Source: an uncultured Dehalococcoidia bacterium
Lineage (GTDB): Bacteria > Chloroflexota > Dehalococcoidia > Lucifugimonadales > UBA3495
Direction of reading: 5' to 3'
Length of the DNA stretch: 64,000 bases
NCBI GenBank assembly: GCA_958296225.1
Contig: OY282456.1
Location: forward strand, 2,480,001 to 2,544,000
A program made the position numbers and the translations under genes. The notes beneath the pieces were generated by a model. It was not told the DNA's origin. It ran no database searches and saw only the letters and a list, made by a program, of their open reading frames with translations. Shown one piece after another: positions 51,029 through 58,811 of this stretch; positions within the stretch are counted from its first letter, which is position 1, and each line of letters begins with the position of its first letter.

Positions 51029-51616
51029 CTAGCAGTTGTCGTACTTTTCGGTCATCATCTGCCGGATGGCGCCGGTTTCCAGGTCGTAGCGGACGCGCTC
51101 CAGGCCGCGGAGGTCGTGGCCGTAAACGTGTACTTCGACGGTGGGCCGGTCGGTGAAGTTGTCCATTTGATGGATTTCGTCCACCTCCGGGATGAGCAGG
51201 CTGACTTCGCCGGGCTTGACCACGGCGGAACGGTCCTGCTCCAGCCGGGCCCAGTCGTCCCGCTGCCGGTCGTCCACCCGTCGGAACCGGGTTTCGGTGA
51301 GGGCGTTGTCCATTACGCCAATCATCCCCCAGGTGCGATGGTCGTGGGGCGCGGCGTGGTCGCCCGGCCCCCAGACGACGGCGGTGACCAGCAGGCCGCT
51401 GTCGGGGCTGTGGTGCAGCAGCCAGGAGCCGTGATTGGCCCGACGCCCCACGCCCACCGGCTGCCGGAACCGCTCCGGAATCGCCTCGGGATTGGCGATG
51501 AGCCGGGACAGATAGTCGGAGCCACGGTCGAATATCTTTTCATCGTTGGGCTGGGTGGACAGCAATGCTTCCATTTCGTGAACGAAATCGTCCAGGGTGT
51601 ATTTGACGGCTGCCAT
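51029..51616 (-). CDS. Cysteine dioxygenase-like cupin
   Basis: A 195-aa enzyme from the ATG preceded by GGAGG. Iron ligands fit PHDHRTWGMIGVMDN (H91, H93) and EIHQMDN (H149), the CDO/3-mercaptopropionate dioxygenase pattern. Such enzymes oxidise a thiol to a sulfinate. It lies directly upstream of the four-domain rhodanese, a pairing known in bacteria. Confidence 0.85.
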   Translation of the reverse strand: MAAVKYTLDDFVHEMEALLSTQPNDEKIFDRGSDYLSRLIANPEAIPERFRQPVGVGRRANHGSWLLHHSPDSGLLVTAVVWGPGDHAAPHDHRTWGMIGVMDNALTETRFRRVDDRQRDDWARLEQDRSAVVKPGEVSLLIPEVDEIHQMDNFTDRPTVEVHVYGHDLRGLERVRYDLETGAIRQMMTEKYDNC

Positions 51617-51738
51617 AATGGGGCCTCCAGTTTTATTGGATGGTGGCAGTGTAATGCGGACGGCGGGCAGTGGCAAGGACTGGCGGAGGCAGAGCAAAGA
51701 CGGGCCGGCCCATCATTCTCTCTCCGTTTCTCGCGCGA

Positions 51739-51774
51739 TAGCCGGCGGCGGCCGGGCCGGGTAGAATGGGCGCA
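51739..51774 (+). repeat. 36-bp direct repeat, left copy, with -10-like TAGAAT
   Basis: Begins TAGCCGGCGGCGGCCGGGCC and ends TAGAATGGGCGCA. One base differs from the copy at 52560. A TAGAAT -10-like box stands about 70 bases before the DUF5678 gene. Confidence 0.85.
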
Positions 51775-51837
51775 GTGCGGTACTGCGGCGCGATGACTGG
51801 CGCCGCAAAGGAATGGCTATGGCAAAGGAGGCGGACG

Positions 51838-52161
51838 ATGATTAACGGCGCAGAGCCGCTGCTAGTCGGCGGCGCAGAAATAACAGGGGACATGATAACG
51901 CAGTCGGCCGACGCCCCGGAGGTAAGGGAGCAGGTGCGCCGATTCCGCGACTACGAAGCGCGCTCCGAGCGCCTGCTGAATATGCGGGCCGAATTGATAC
52001 GGAAATACCCTGACCAGTGGGTAGCGCTGACCGAGGGGGGAACGCTGGTAGCTGCCGAATCGGTTGCTGAAATGGTGGCGCAAATCAAGCAGCTCGGCGA
52101 GCGCCCCGGCTACGCAGCGGCCGAGTTCCTGAATACCCGGCCGCGCCGGTGGATTCTGTGA
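51838..52161 (+). CDS. DUF5678 protein
   Basis: A 107-aa protein whose second half (LIRKYPDQWVALTEGGTLVAAESVAEMVAQIKQLGE) matches DUF5678. AAAGGAGG precedes the ATG. Its stop overlaps the start region of the protease gene, the arrangement usual for DUF5678-retropepsin pairs. Confidence 0.82.
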   Translation: MINGAEPLLVGGAEITGDMITQSADAPEVREQVRRFRDYEARSERLLNMRAELIRKYPDQWVALTEGGTLVAAESVAEMVAQIKQLGERPGYAAAEFLNTRPRRWIL

Positions 52162-52562
52162 TTGCCGGCTACTTTAGCGCGGATGAACGCCCCTATGTGC
52201 GCGCTGACCTGACCCTGCCTCGCCTCGGCGTTGCCGGGGCGGTGCAATTTCTGGTTGATACCGGGGCGCATAAAACCGTCCTGAACCCCGATACCGGGAC
52301 CCGCATCGACTGTCCGTTTGATGCGCTGGTCAATCCGATTGAATTTGCCGGCGTTGGCGGGGGACACATCTATTATAGAGAAGTTGCTATCGTCACGTTT
52401 TACGACCGCGGTCGGCGGCACAACTTCCCCATTGAGCTGGGCATTGCGAAGCCGCACCCGGCGGCCAACGGGCTGGATTCGCTGCTGGGGCGGGACATAT
52501 TGAACCGGCTGGGGATGGAGTACGACTTTCCGCAGGGGCGGCTCCGGTTCCGCGCGCAGTAG
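52149..52562 (+). CDS. Retropepsin-like aspartic protease
   Basis: A protein of about 137 aa with AVQFLVDTGAHKTVL, the catalytic D-T-G motif of retropepsins (residues 37-39), a flap-like region GVGGGHIYYREV and a C-terminal LLGRDILNRLGMEYDF typical of the family. It probably dimerises. The start is GTG at 52149, or at 52158 with a GTGA overlap. The stop codon lies within the right copy of the 36-bp direct repeat. Confidence 0.82.
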   Translation: MDSVIAGYFSADERPYVRADLTLPRLGVAGAVQFLVDTGAHKTVLNPDTGTRIDCPFDALVNPIEFAGVGGGHIYYREVAIVTFYDRGRRHNFPIELGIAKPHPAANGLDSLLGRDILNRLGMEYDFPQGRLRFRAQ

Positions 52563-52595
52563 CCGGCGGCGGCCGGGCCGCGTAGAATGGGCGCA
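52560..52595 (+). repeat. 36-bp direct repeat, right copy
   Basis: Same sequence as 51739-51774 with one change, carrying TAGAAT 40 bases before the luciferase-like gene. The two copies bracket the DUF5678-protease pair at an 821-bp period. Confidence 0.85.
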
Positions 52596-52632
52596 ATCTC
52601 CGGCCCGCGCCGGATGTAGGGAGGCAGTCCTG

Positions 52633-53685
52633 ATGTCCGACTCCATCAAAATCTCCATGCGCGTTCCCGGCACTTCGCCCATGCCCGAGCTGCTGGACAT
52701 GATTCGGCAAATCGAGCAGTCCGGCTTTGACGGCGCCGGCATCCTGGACAGCCAGATGATTTGCCGCGATACCTTCGTGACGATGGGTCTGGCGGCCAGC
52801 GCCACCAGCACTTTGCGCCTGTTCCCGGCGGTAACCAACCCTTTCGGACGCATTCCGTCGGTGCTGGCCGGCGCGGCCCAGACCGTGGCCGAGCTGGCGC
52901 CGGGCCGAACCCGGTTCATCATCGGCACCGGCTACACCTCGGCCAGCACCATCGGACGCCGACCGGCCACCCTGCGCCAGATGCGCCGCTGCATCACCGA
53001 GGTCAAGGCGCTGCTGGCCGGCGAGACGGTGGATTACAACGGGATGTCCAACCGGCTGGACTTCGCCGGCAGCGACGGCGGCCACGGCGTGCCGGTGCTG
53101 ATGGCGGCGTCGGGGCCGCGCTCGCTGGAACTGGCCGGCGAGGTGGCCGACGGCGCGCTGGCGCTGGTGGGCTACACCCCCGGCATCGTGGGCCAGGCGC
53201 TGGAGCATCTGGAAACCGGCGCCAAACGCAGCGGGCGCACGCTGGAGGACCTGGACATCGTGTTTGCCGTCCGCACCTGCGTGGCCGATTCCAACGATGA
53301 GGCGCGACGGCTGGCCCGCCCCGTCGCCGTCCATTGGGGCCTGCTGTGGGGCGGCCCCAACTGGCTGCCGTACTCGGATATTGAGATGCCCGACTACGAA
53401 ATCCCGCAGGCCGTGCGCGACGTTTATCCCGATTTGGGCCACGCGCCCAACTGGGAGGAGGCCATTGAGCTGACCCAGTTCGTGAGCGACGACGTGAACA
53501 CGCAGCTTTGCGACGCGCTGGGGCTGATTGGGACGGCAGAGCATTGTACGCAGCGGATTATGGAGATGGCGCGGCACGGGGTTAAGCAGCTGTACCTGAT
53601 GCCCTGCCTGACCTTTGCGCCGCCGCACGCGGAGGTGCGGGCGTTTGGGGAGCGGATTATACCGGCGCTGGCGGGCAACCTTTAG
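52633..53685 (+). CDS. Luciferase-like (LLM) flavin-dependent oxidoreductase
   Basis: A 350-aa TIM-barrel oxidoreductase: MRVPGTSPMPELLDMIRQIEQSGFDGAGILDSQ at the N-terminus, the family's LATFVTMGLAASATSTLRLFPAVTNPFGR-like region, and VAELAPGRTRFIIGTGYTSA, as in F420- or FMN-dependent LLM enzymes. AGGGAGG precedes the ATG. Substrate unknown. Confidence 0.88.
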   Translation: MSDSIKISMRVPGTSPMPELLDMIRQIEQSGFDGAGILDSQMICRDTFVTMGLAASATSTLRLFPAVTNPFGRIPSVLAGAAQTVAELAPGRTRFIIGTGYTSASTIGRRPATLRQMRRCITEVKALLAGETVDYNGMSNRLDFAGSDGGHGVPVLMAASGPRSLELAGEVADGALALVGYTPGIVGQALEHLETGAKRSGRTLEDLDIVFAVRTCVADSNDEARRLARPVAVHWGLLWGGPNWLPYSDIEMPDYEIPQAVRDVYPDLGHAPNWEEAIELTQFVSDDVNTQLCDALGLIGTAEHCTQRIMEMARHGVKQLYLMPCLTFAPPHAEVRAFGERIIPALAGNL

Positions 53686-53761
53686 CAGGATGAACGATAT
53701 TCCGGCGATTTACAGGCACGCACGCCGGATGCAATGCTGTCAACGCAGGGGAGGTATAGCT

Positions 53762-54085
53762 ATGGCTGAAATCACTCAGGTCTTGACCGAAGCGGATTAT
53801 GAGGCGGCGCTGGCGCGCGTTTCCGAGTTGTTGGGCGCTGAACCGTATAGTTCGGGAGATGAGGAACTTGACCGGCTGTCCACTTTGGTGGAAATCTACG
53901 AAGCTGAGCATTATCCGATTGAGCAGCCTGAACCGGCGGCAGTGCTCGAATTTCTGCTCGACCAGGAAATGGTAACCAGGCAGCATATGCTCGCGCTGGT
54001 CGGCAGTGATGCTAACCTTGACGCGATACTGGCCGAGCAGGAGCCGATTCCGCCGGGTTTGGCGCAATTGCTGTACGAGGGTTAG
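53762..54085 (+). CDS. HigA-like antitoxin N-terminal domain, orphan
   Basis: A 107-aa protein (YEAALARVSELLGAEPYSSGDEELDRLSTLVEIYEAEHYPIEQPEPAAVLEFLLDQ) equal to the N-terminal part of HigA/MqsA-type antitoxins, including the first half of the helix-turn-helix. The recognition helix region after ALVGSDANLDAILAEQ is degenerate and the usual C-terminus is missing. GGGAGG precedes the ATG. No toxin gene is adjacent. Confidence 0.72.
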   Translation: MAEITQVLTEADYEAALARVSELLGAEPYSSGDEELDRLSTLVEIYEAEHYPIEQPEPAAVLEFLLDQEMVTRQHMLALVGSDANLDAILAEQEPIPPGLAQLLYEG

Positions 54086-54242
54086 GTATCATTACTGAGG
54101 CCCTGCTTATGCCAGGCGCAGCAGAAGGCGGCCACGCAGTCCCTCTGAAACGGCAAGCACCGCCGAAGTAGTGACGTTGCCCCGCTTGACCTGGCCCCGC
54201 AATTAGCGCTAATGTACTGGCAATCCAGCCAGAGGAAAAGCA

Positions 54243-54512
54243 ATGCCCATCAACATCGTTACCTATACTTATCACGCCGCCGCAGAAGGGAATGTCCGGG
54301 ATTTCGTCAATGGTCCGGCCCTCCTGAATTACTGCGCTGGCAACCTCAACCCGTTAGTGCTAACGCCAATTGACGCCGAGGACTTTGAGGATTTCCTTGA
54401 CGAATGCGTTGCAGATGGTAGCATCAGTGACGATCACCGTCGCGCCGTGATTGACTGGCTCAAGAGCGTTGCTCCAGACAAAAACACGCTCATAGGTGTA
54501 CTGGAATCCTAG
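54243..54512 (+). CDS. Small acidic protein, unknown
   Basis: An 89-aa protein with a central acidic stretch (DAEDFEDFLDECVADGSISDDHRRAVIDWLKSV). GAGGAAAA precedes the ATG. Composition is A+T-richer than the surroundings. Not recognised; it stands between an antitoxin-like gene and a PLD-like nuclease gene. Confidence 0.55.
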   Translation: MPINIVTYTYHAAAEGNVRDFVNGPALLNYCAGNLNPLVLTPIDAEDFEDFLDECVADGSISDDHRRAVIDWLKSVAPDKNTLIGVLES

Positions 54513-54608
54513 CAAGCTTTCAGCCGGGGCGCAGTTGCTCGTCAATAAGTGGGGATGCCGTCGGCTATGACAGTGCGGGGTTGCTTGCTCGTTTATTGAG
54601 GTAGCAAG

Positions 54609-55484
54609 ATGCAGTCAATCAAATCGCCGTGGGCTGGCACGTTTGATGAGTTCGTCGGCTCAATTCGGGAGTCGGCAATTATCGCCGCCCCTTATATCAC
54701 CCGCTCGCCGGTGGAACGACTAGTGAGGCAACTGCGTTTGCGGCACAACTCAGTGCGTCTTGATGTGCTTACGAACTTGCACCCGGATAATTCGGACGCA
54801 AGTTCGTTGGACATCGGAGCGTTGGCCTGGTTGTGTCAGCAGATTCCTGGCGCCACTGTCCGGCATCTGCGCTACCTGCACGCTAAAGCCTATGTTGCCG
54901 ACGCGCATAGGGCTATCGTTACTTCCGCAAACCTTACCGATGGCGGTTTGTGGCGTAACAAGGAGTTAGGCGTCATCATCACGGACCCGCAGGCCGTGAA
55001 TGAGATAGCGGACGATTTGCAGGAATACGGCAATTTGGGGGTTCCGGTTCCACCGGACGCACTGGTTGAACTGGATGGCATGGCGCAACAAGCCCGACAG
55101 AGCAAGGCAAAGATGGATGCCGAATCTAGCATCGCAAAAGATGAACATAACGCTATTCGGGGCGATATGAGCAGGTTACTGGCCGGACTGCGAACGGCGG
55201 GCGAAGAATTCAGTACCAATCCAAAAGCGGCGCTGACTGCCCAATTTGCTGATGTCGTCAAATATGTTTTGCGTAGCTATGGCCCCACGCGTACTACGGA
55301 TATGTACTCTTTGGCGCAAACGCTGAAGCCTGAGCTGTGTTCTGACGATACCGACATTATCATCAACGGCGAGAACTTTGGCAGAAATTGGAAGCGCACT
55401 TTACGGAATGCGCAGCAGGAGTTGAAGCGCAGTGGAGTAGTACTCCACGATGGCGGTCGCAACGGCCTGTGGCGGCTACTGTAA
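54609..55484 (+). CDS. PLD-family nuclease with winged-helix-like C-terminus
   Basis: A 291-aa protein with one HKD-type motif, RYLHAKAYVADAHRAIVTSANLT (H91, K93, D98, N108), as in single-motif PLD nucleases that dimerise. Residues about 230-291 (YGPTRTTDMYSLAQ... WKRTLRNAQQELKRSGVVL... GLWRLL) look like a winged helix that could read DNA. A+T-richer than its neighbours. A restriction or defence role is possible; other PLD substrates cannot be excluded. Confidence 0.7.
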   Translation: MQSIKSPWAGTFDEFVGSIRESAIIAAPYITRSPVERLVRQLRLRHNSVRLDVLTNLHPDNSDASSLDIGALAWLCQQIPGATVRHLRYLHAKAYVADAHRAIVTSANLTDGGLWRNKELGVIITDPQAVNEIADDLQEYGNLGVPVPPDALVELDGMAQQARQSKAKMDAESSIAKDEHNAIRGDMSRLLAGLRTAGEEFSTNPKAALTAQFADVVKYVLRSYGPTRTTDMYSLAQTLKPELCSDDTDIIINGENFGRNWKRTLRNAQQELKRSGVVLHDGGRNGLWRLL

Positions 55485-55596
55485 GTCGGATGCCGGCACT
55501 TACCTCTACAATGCAATCGCAAACCCGGCCATCCCTTATTACAGATTTGCCCGTAACGGGTACAATGCTTGGCAACCTCCATTATGGGCAAGGGTT

Positions 55597-57225
55597 ATGA
55601 CTATCAATAACGACAGCTACCGCACTCTCTCCAATATTCCCATCGCCCCCCTGTACTCCCCGGAGCAACTGGCCGCCGCCGATTTTGACCCCGCCAGCGA
55701 CTTGGGCAGCCCTGGCGAGTTTCCTTTTACGCGGGGAGCCTATCCGACTATGTACCGGGGGCGGCTGTGGACGCGGCGGCAGATTGCGGGGTTTGGGACG
55801 GCGCGGGCTACTAATGAGCGCTACCGTTTTTTGCTGGCCCACGGGCAGACCGGGTTGAGCACCGATTTTGACCATCCGACGCTGACCGGCTACGACTCTG
55901 ACCACGAGCTGGCCGAGGGGGAGGTGGGGCGGCTGGGCGTCGCCATTGACACCGCCGCCGATATGGGGGAGCTGTTTGACGGCATCCCGCTGGATAAAGC
56001 CAGCGTATCGCTGACGATTAATCATCCGGCCATTGTCCTGCTGGCGATGTTTCTGCACACCGCCGAGCGGCGGGGCACGCCCTGGCCGGCGCTGCGGGGG
56101 ACGGTGCAGAACGACTCGCTCAAGGAGTTTCACGGGCAGAAAACCTTTGCCCTGCCGCCCGGCCCGGCCCTCAAGCTCACCACCGACGTGGTGGAGTTTT
56201 GCGCGCAGCACGTGCCTAACTGGTACACCATTTCTATTAGCGGCTACCATACCCGGGAGGCCGGCTCGGACGCCGTGCAGGAGTTGGCCTTTACCATCGC
56301 CCAGGGCATGGCTTACGTGGAGTCGGCGCTGCGGCGGGGGCTGCCGGTGGACGCCTTTGCGGCGCGGCTGTCGCACTTTTTCGGCGTCCACAACGACTTT
56401 TTCGAGGAGATTGCCAAGTTCCGCGCCGCCCGCCGGATGTGGGCCCGCATTATGCGCGACCGCTATGGCGCCACCCGCCTCGAGTCTATGCGGATGCGGT
56501 TTCACACGCAGACCCTCGGCTCCACGCTGGTGCGGCAAGACCCGCTGAACAACATCCTGCGCGGCGGCTTGCAGGCGCTGGCCGCCGTGCTGGGCGGCAC
56601 GCAGTCGCTGCACGTCAGCGGCTACGATGAGGCTTACGACATCCCGTCGGAAGAGGCTATGCGCATCTCACTGGCCACGCAGATGATTCTGGCCAACGAG
56701 TCGGGGGTTGCCGCCACCCCGGACCCGCTGGGCGGGTCGGCGTACCTGGAAACGCTGACCAACCAACTGGAAGAGGCGGCCCTGGCTTACATCGCCCGCA
56801 TTGACGAAATGGGCAACGGCAGTATGCAGGACGGGATGCTGGAGGCCATCGGCAACGGCTACATTGAAAGCGAAATTGCCCAGGCATCGTATCGCTACCA
56901 GCAGCGCGTGGAGAGCGGCGACTATACCATCGTGGGCGTCAACGACGGGTACAGCGGCGACGCCGCAACGGCCGGGTCGCTGGAGCTGTTTGAGTTTGAC
57001 CACGCGGAGGAGCAGCGGCAGATTGGGCGGCTGACTCAAATCCGCCGCGGCCGCAGCGAGGCCGATGCCGCCGCGGCGCGGCGCCAAATCGTCAGAACCG
57101 CCCGCGCGGACGGGAACCTGCTGCCGGCCATACTGCCCGCCGTGGCCGCCGGCGTAACGGAGGGGGAGATAATGGGCGCGCTACGGGAAGAATGGGGGGA
57201 GTACGTGGACCCGGGGGTGTTTTAA
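55597..57225 (+). CDS. hcmA: 2-Hydroxyisobutyryl-CoA mutase-type large subunit (B12-dependent)
   Basis: A 542-aa CoA mutase without a B12 domain, ending WGEYVDPGVF like the large subunit HcmA. The substrate-site strand reads RRQIAGFGT and GQTGLSTDFDHPT: Ile63 and Asp90 stand where methylmalonyl-CoA mutases have Tyr and Ala. The Ile/Asp pair, 27 residues apart, is the published hallmark of 2-hydroxyisobutyryl-CoA mutase, which interconverts 2-hydroxyisobutyryl- and 3-hydroxybutyryl-CoA. FARMS typical of the family (ISISGYHTREAGSDAVQELAF) is present. The ATG is preceded by AAGGG. The B12 subunit gene is 1.1 kb downstream, separated by two switch-like genes. Confidence 0.82.
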   Translation: MTINNDSYRTLSNIPIAPLYSPEQLAAADFDPASDLGSPGEFPFTRGAYPTMYRGRLWTRRQIAGFGTARATNERYRFLLAHGQTGLSTDFDHPTLTGYDSDHELAEGEVGRLGVAIDTAADMGELFDGIPLDKASVSLTINHPAIVLLAMFLHTAERRGTPWPALRGTVQNDSLKEFHGQKTFALPPGPALKLTTDVVEFCAQHVPNWYTISISGYHTREAGSDAVQELAFTIAQGMAYVESALRRGLPVDAFAARLSHFFGVHNDFFEEIAKFRAARRMWARIMRDRYGATRLESMRMRFHTQTLGSTLVRQDPLNNILRGGLQALAAVLGGTQSLHVSGYDEAYDIPSEEAMRISLATQMILANESGVAATPDPLGGSAYLETLTNQLEEAALAYIARIDEMGNGSMQDGMLEAIGNGYIESEIAQASYRYQQRVESGDYTIVGVNDGYSGDAATAGSLELFEFDHAEEQRQIGRLTQIRRGRSEADAAAARRQIVRTARADGNLLPAILPAVAAGVTEGEIMGALREEWGEYVDPGVF

Positions 57226-57237
57226 GGGGGCAGTGGG

Positions 57238-57957
57238 ATGTGCTATGATGTATTAGTGATGGACGGCATTTTTGGCGGCCCTAGCCGGACGTTGCATCTC
57301 GAGATGGCTCGCCGGCTGATGATATTAGTTGCGCTGCGGGCCAGTGATGGGGCGCTATCCGAGTTGCGCGGCGAATTTGGTTTGCCTGGCAACGGATTGG
57401 GCACGGTTACGCAGGCGCTGCCGCTGACGCGCTTTGCCAGCGTTGACGACGTTGATCGCATCGCGAATGATTTGGAGCTGGCCGCCGGCCACGGGCAGAC
57501 GGGCACGCACGCGGAGATGTGCGGCGTTTGCTACGAGTTGGCGCTGAATGCAGTCCAGCATTCGCAATCAGCGGCCGGATGCTATGTTATTTTGGAGCGC
57601 GGCAGGGATAGCGACGGCGGGGTGTCGCACGTTCTCGGTGTTGCGGATTGCGGGATGGGGATTCCGGCATCTTTGCGCCAGAACCCGGATTTGGCACACG
57701 TTCAGAATGATGATGACGCGATTGCGCTGGCTATGGAACTGCATATTACCGGAACAAATGAAGCGCATAGAGGATTGGGTTTGTATCATGTTATGAATGT
57801 GGTAAAGGATTGGGGCGGTGATTGCAGCGTTATTTCAGGGCGAGGTTATCTGAATGTGAAGCACGGCATAGAGGTTATAAAGGGCAGTCTAAAACCAACA
57901 GACCGCATTGCCGGCACTGTTGCCGTAGTTACTTTGTCAGTACCGGCTATGAGGTGA
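57238..57957 (+). CDS. GHKL-type ATPase
   Basis: A 239-aa protein with the N-box CYELALNAVQHSQS (N104), the G1 box VADCGMGIP (137-143) and the G2-like RGLGLYHV, so it is a histidine-kinase-type ATPase without a kinase dimerisation domain. It is A+T-richer than the flanking mutase genes. It starts 12 bases after hcmA and is paired with a DUF4325 gene, a known two-component switch-like combination. Confidence 0.82.
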   Translation: MCYDVLVMDGIFGGPSRTLHLEMARRLMILVALRASDGALSELRGEFGLPGNGLGTVTQALPLTRFASVDDVDRIANDLELAAGHGQTGTHAEMCGVCYELALNAVQHSQSAAGCYVILERGRDSDGGVSHVLGVADCGMGIPASLRQNPDLAHVQNDDDAIALAMELHITGTNEAHRGLGLYHVMNVVKDWGGDCSVISGRGYLNVKHGIEVIKGSLKPTDRIAGTVAVVTLSVPAMR

Positions 57958-57961
57958 GATT

Positions 57962-58306
57962 ATGGCAATGGTGAAATTGTCCCGGCAAGCGGGCAAATCG
58001 GTGCTGATTACGCGGCCGGCGGCGCGTCTGGTGGCGCCGGCGATGCGGGAGGCGTCTCACGACGGGACGATTACGCTGGATACCGAGGGCGTTTTGCGGA
58101 TTGGGGTTTCGTTTTTTGACGAGGCGCTGCTGGTGTTCAACGAAATCATCGCCGAGACGGGGAATGACCGGTTGCGGCTGGTCTATCGCAAGGCGCCGAC
58201 GATGCAGTCACTGAAAAGGCTGGCGGGGAACCGGGGGTTTGTTTTGTCGGAAAGGGCGGGGGATTGGGTGATTGTGCCCGGCGGCGGCGCAGAGGACGGC
58301 GGCTGA
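57962..58306 (+). CDS. DUF4325 (STAS-like) protein
   Basis: A 114-aa protein with [28 protein letters not shown], the STAS-like DUF4325 core. It follows the GHKL ATPase after four bases and overlaps the B12 subunit start by one base (TGATG). DUF4325 proteins commonly pair with GHKL ATPases, by analogy with anti-sigma factor/antagonist pairs. Confidence 0.82.
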   Translation: MAMVKLSRQAGKSVLITRPAARLVAPAMREASHDGTITLDTEGVLRIGVSFFDEALLVFNEIIAETGNDRLRLVYRKAPTMQSLKRLAGNRGFVLSERAGDWVIVPGGGAEDGG

Positions 58307-58746
58307 TGGCGGCGCACGTGGCAAGCCGGAGCCAACCGCCCCGCGTCCTCCTGGCCAAGCTGGGGCTGGATGGGCATGACCGGGGGGTGAAAGTTATTGC
58401 GCGGGCTTTGCGGGATGCCGGGATGGAGGTGGTGTATCTGGGGATGCGCGTAACCGCCGACCAGGTGGCCGCGGCGGCGGCGCAGGAGGATGTGGACGTG
58501 GTGGGTATCAGTATCCTTTCCGGCGCGCACCTGCGGCTCATCCCGCGCCTTGCCGACGCGCTGGGACGCCACGGATTGCGCGGCGACGGAGTGGATGACA
58601 ACGTAATCCTGCTGGTCGGCGGCACCATTCCCGACGGCGACGTAGAGCCGTTGCGAAAGATGGGGGTGGACGGCGTCTTTCCGGTGGGCAGTTTCACCGG
58701 GCAGATGGTGGATTTTATCCGCGAGGCACTCGCGCGCCCGGCGTAG
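58306..58746 (+). CDS. hcmB: B12-binding subunit of the CoA mutase
   Basis: A 146-aa cobalamin-binding protein with the DxHxxG motif [10 protein letters not shown] (H24), the GGTIP loop and [17 protein letters not shown]. This is the small subunit of two-subunit mutases such as HcmB. Start ATG overlaps the previous stop. Confidence 0.85.
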   Translation: MAAHVASRSQPPRVLLAKLGLDGHDRGVKVIARALRDAGMEVVYLGMRVTADQVAAAAAQEDVDVVGISILSGAHLRLIPRLADALGRHGLRGDGVDDNVILLVGGTIPDGDVEPLRKMGVDGVFPVGSFTGQMVDFIREALARPA

Positions 58747-58811
58747 GGACGGCCAGTTTTGACGCAGAGGCGCAGAGTTGGATTGAGCCGGTGCGCGTTG
58801 AGGGTAAAGCT

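Noticed and set aside
53686-53761. A HigB-like toxin upstream of the antitoxin-like gene
   Set aside because: Only about 75 bases are available and no toxin motif can be read in any frame.
55597-57225. Methylmalonyl-CoA mutase as the default name for the B12 enzyme
   Set aside because: The substrate-site residues are Ile and Asp rather than Tyr and Ala, and the B12 domain is a separate subunit, as in the 2-hydroxyisobutyryl-CoA type.
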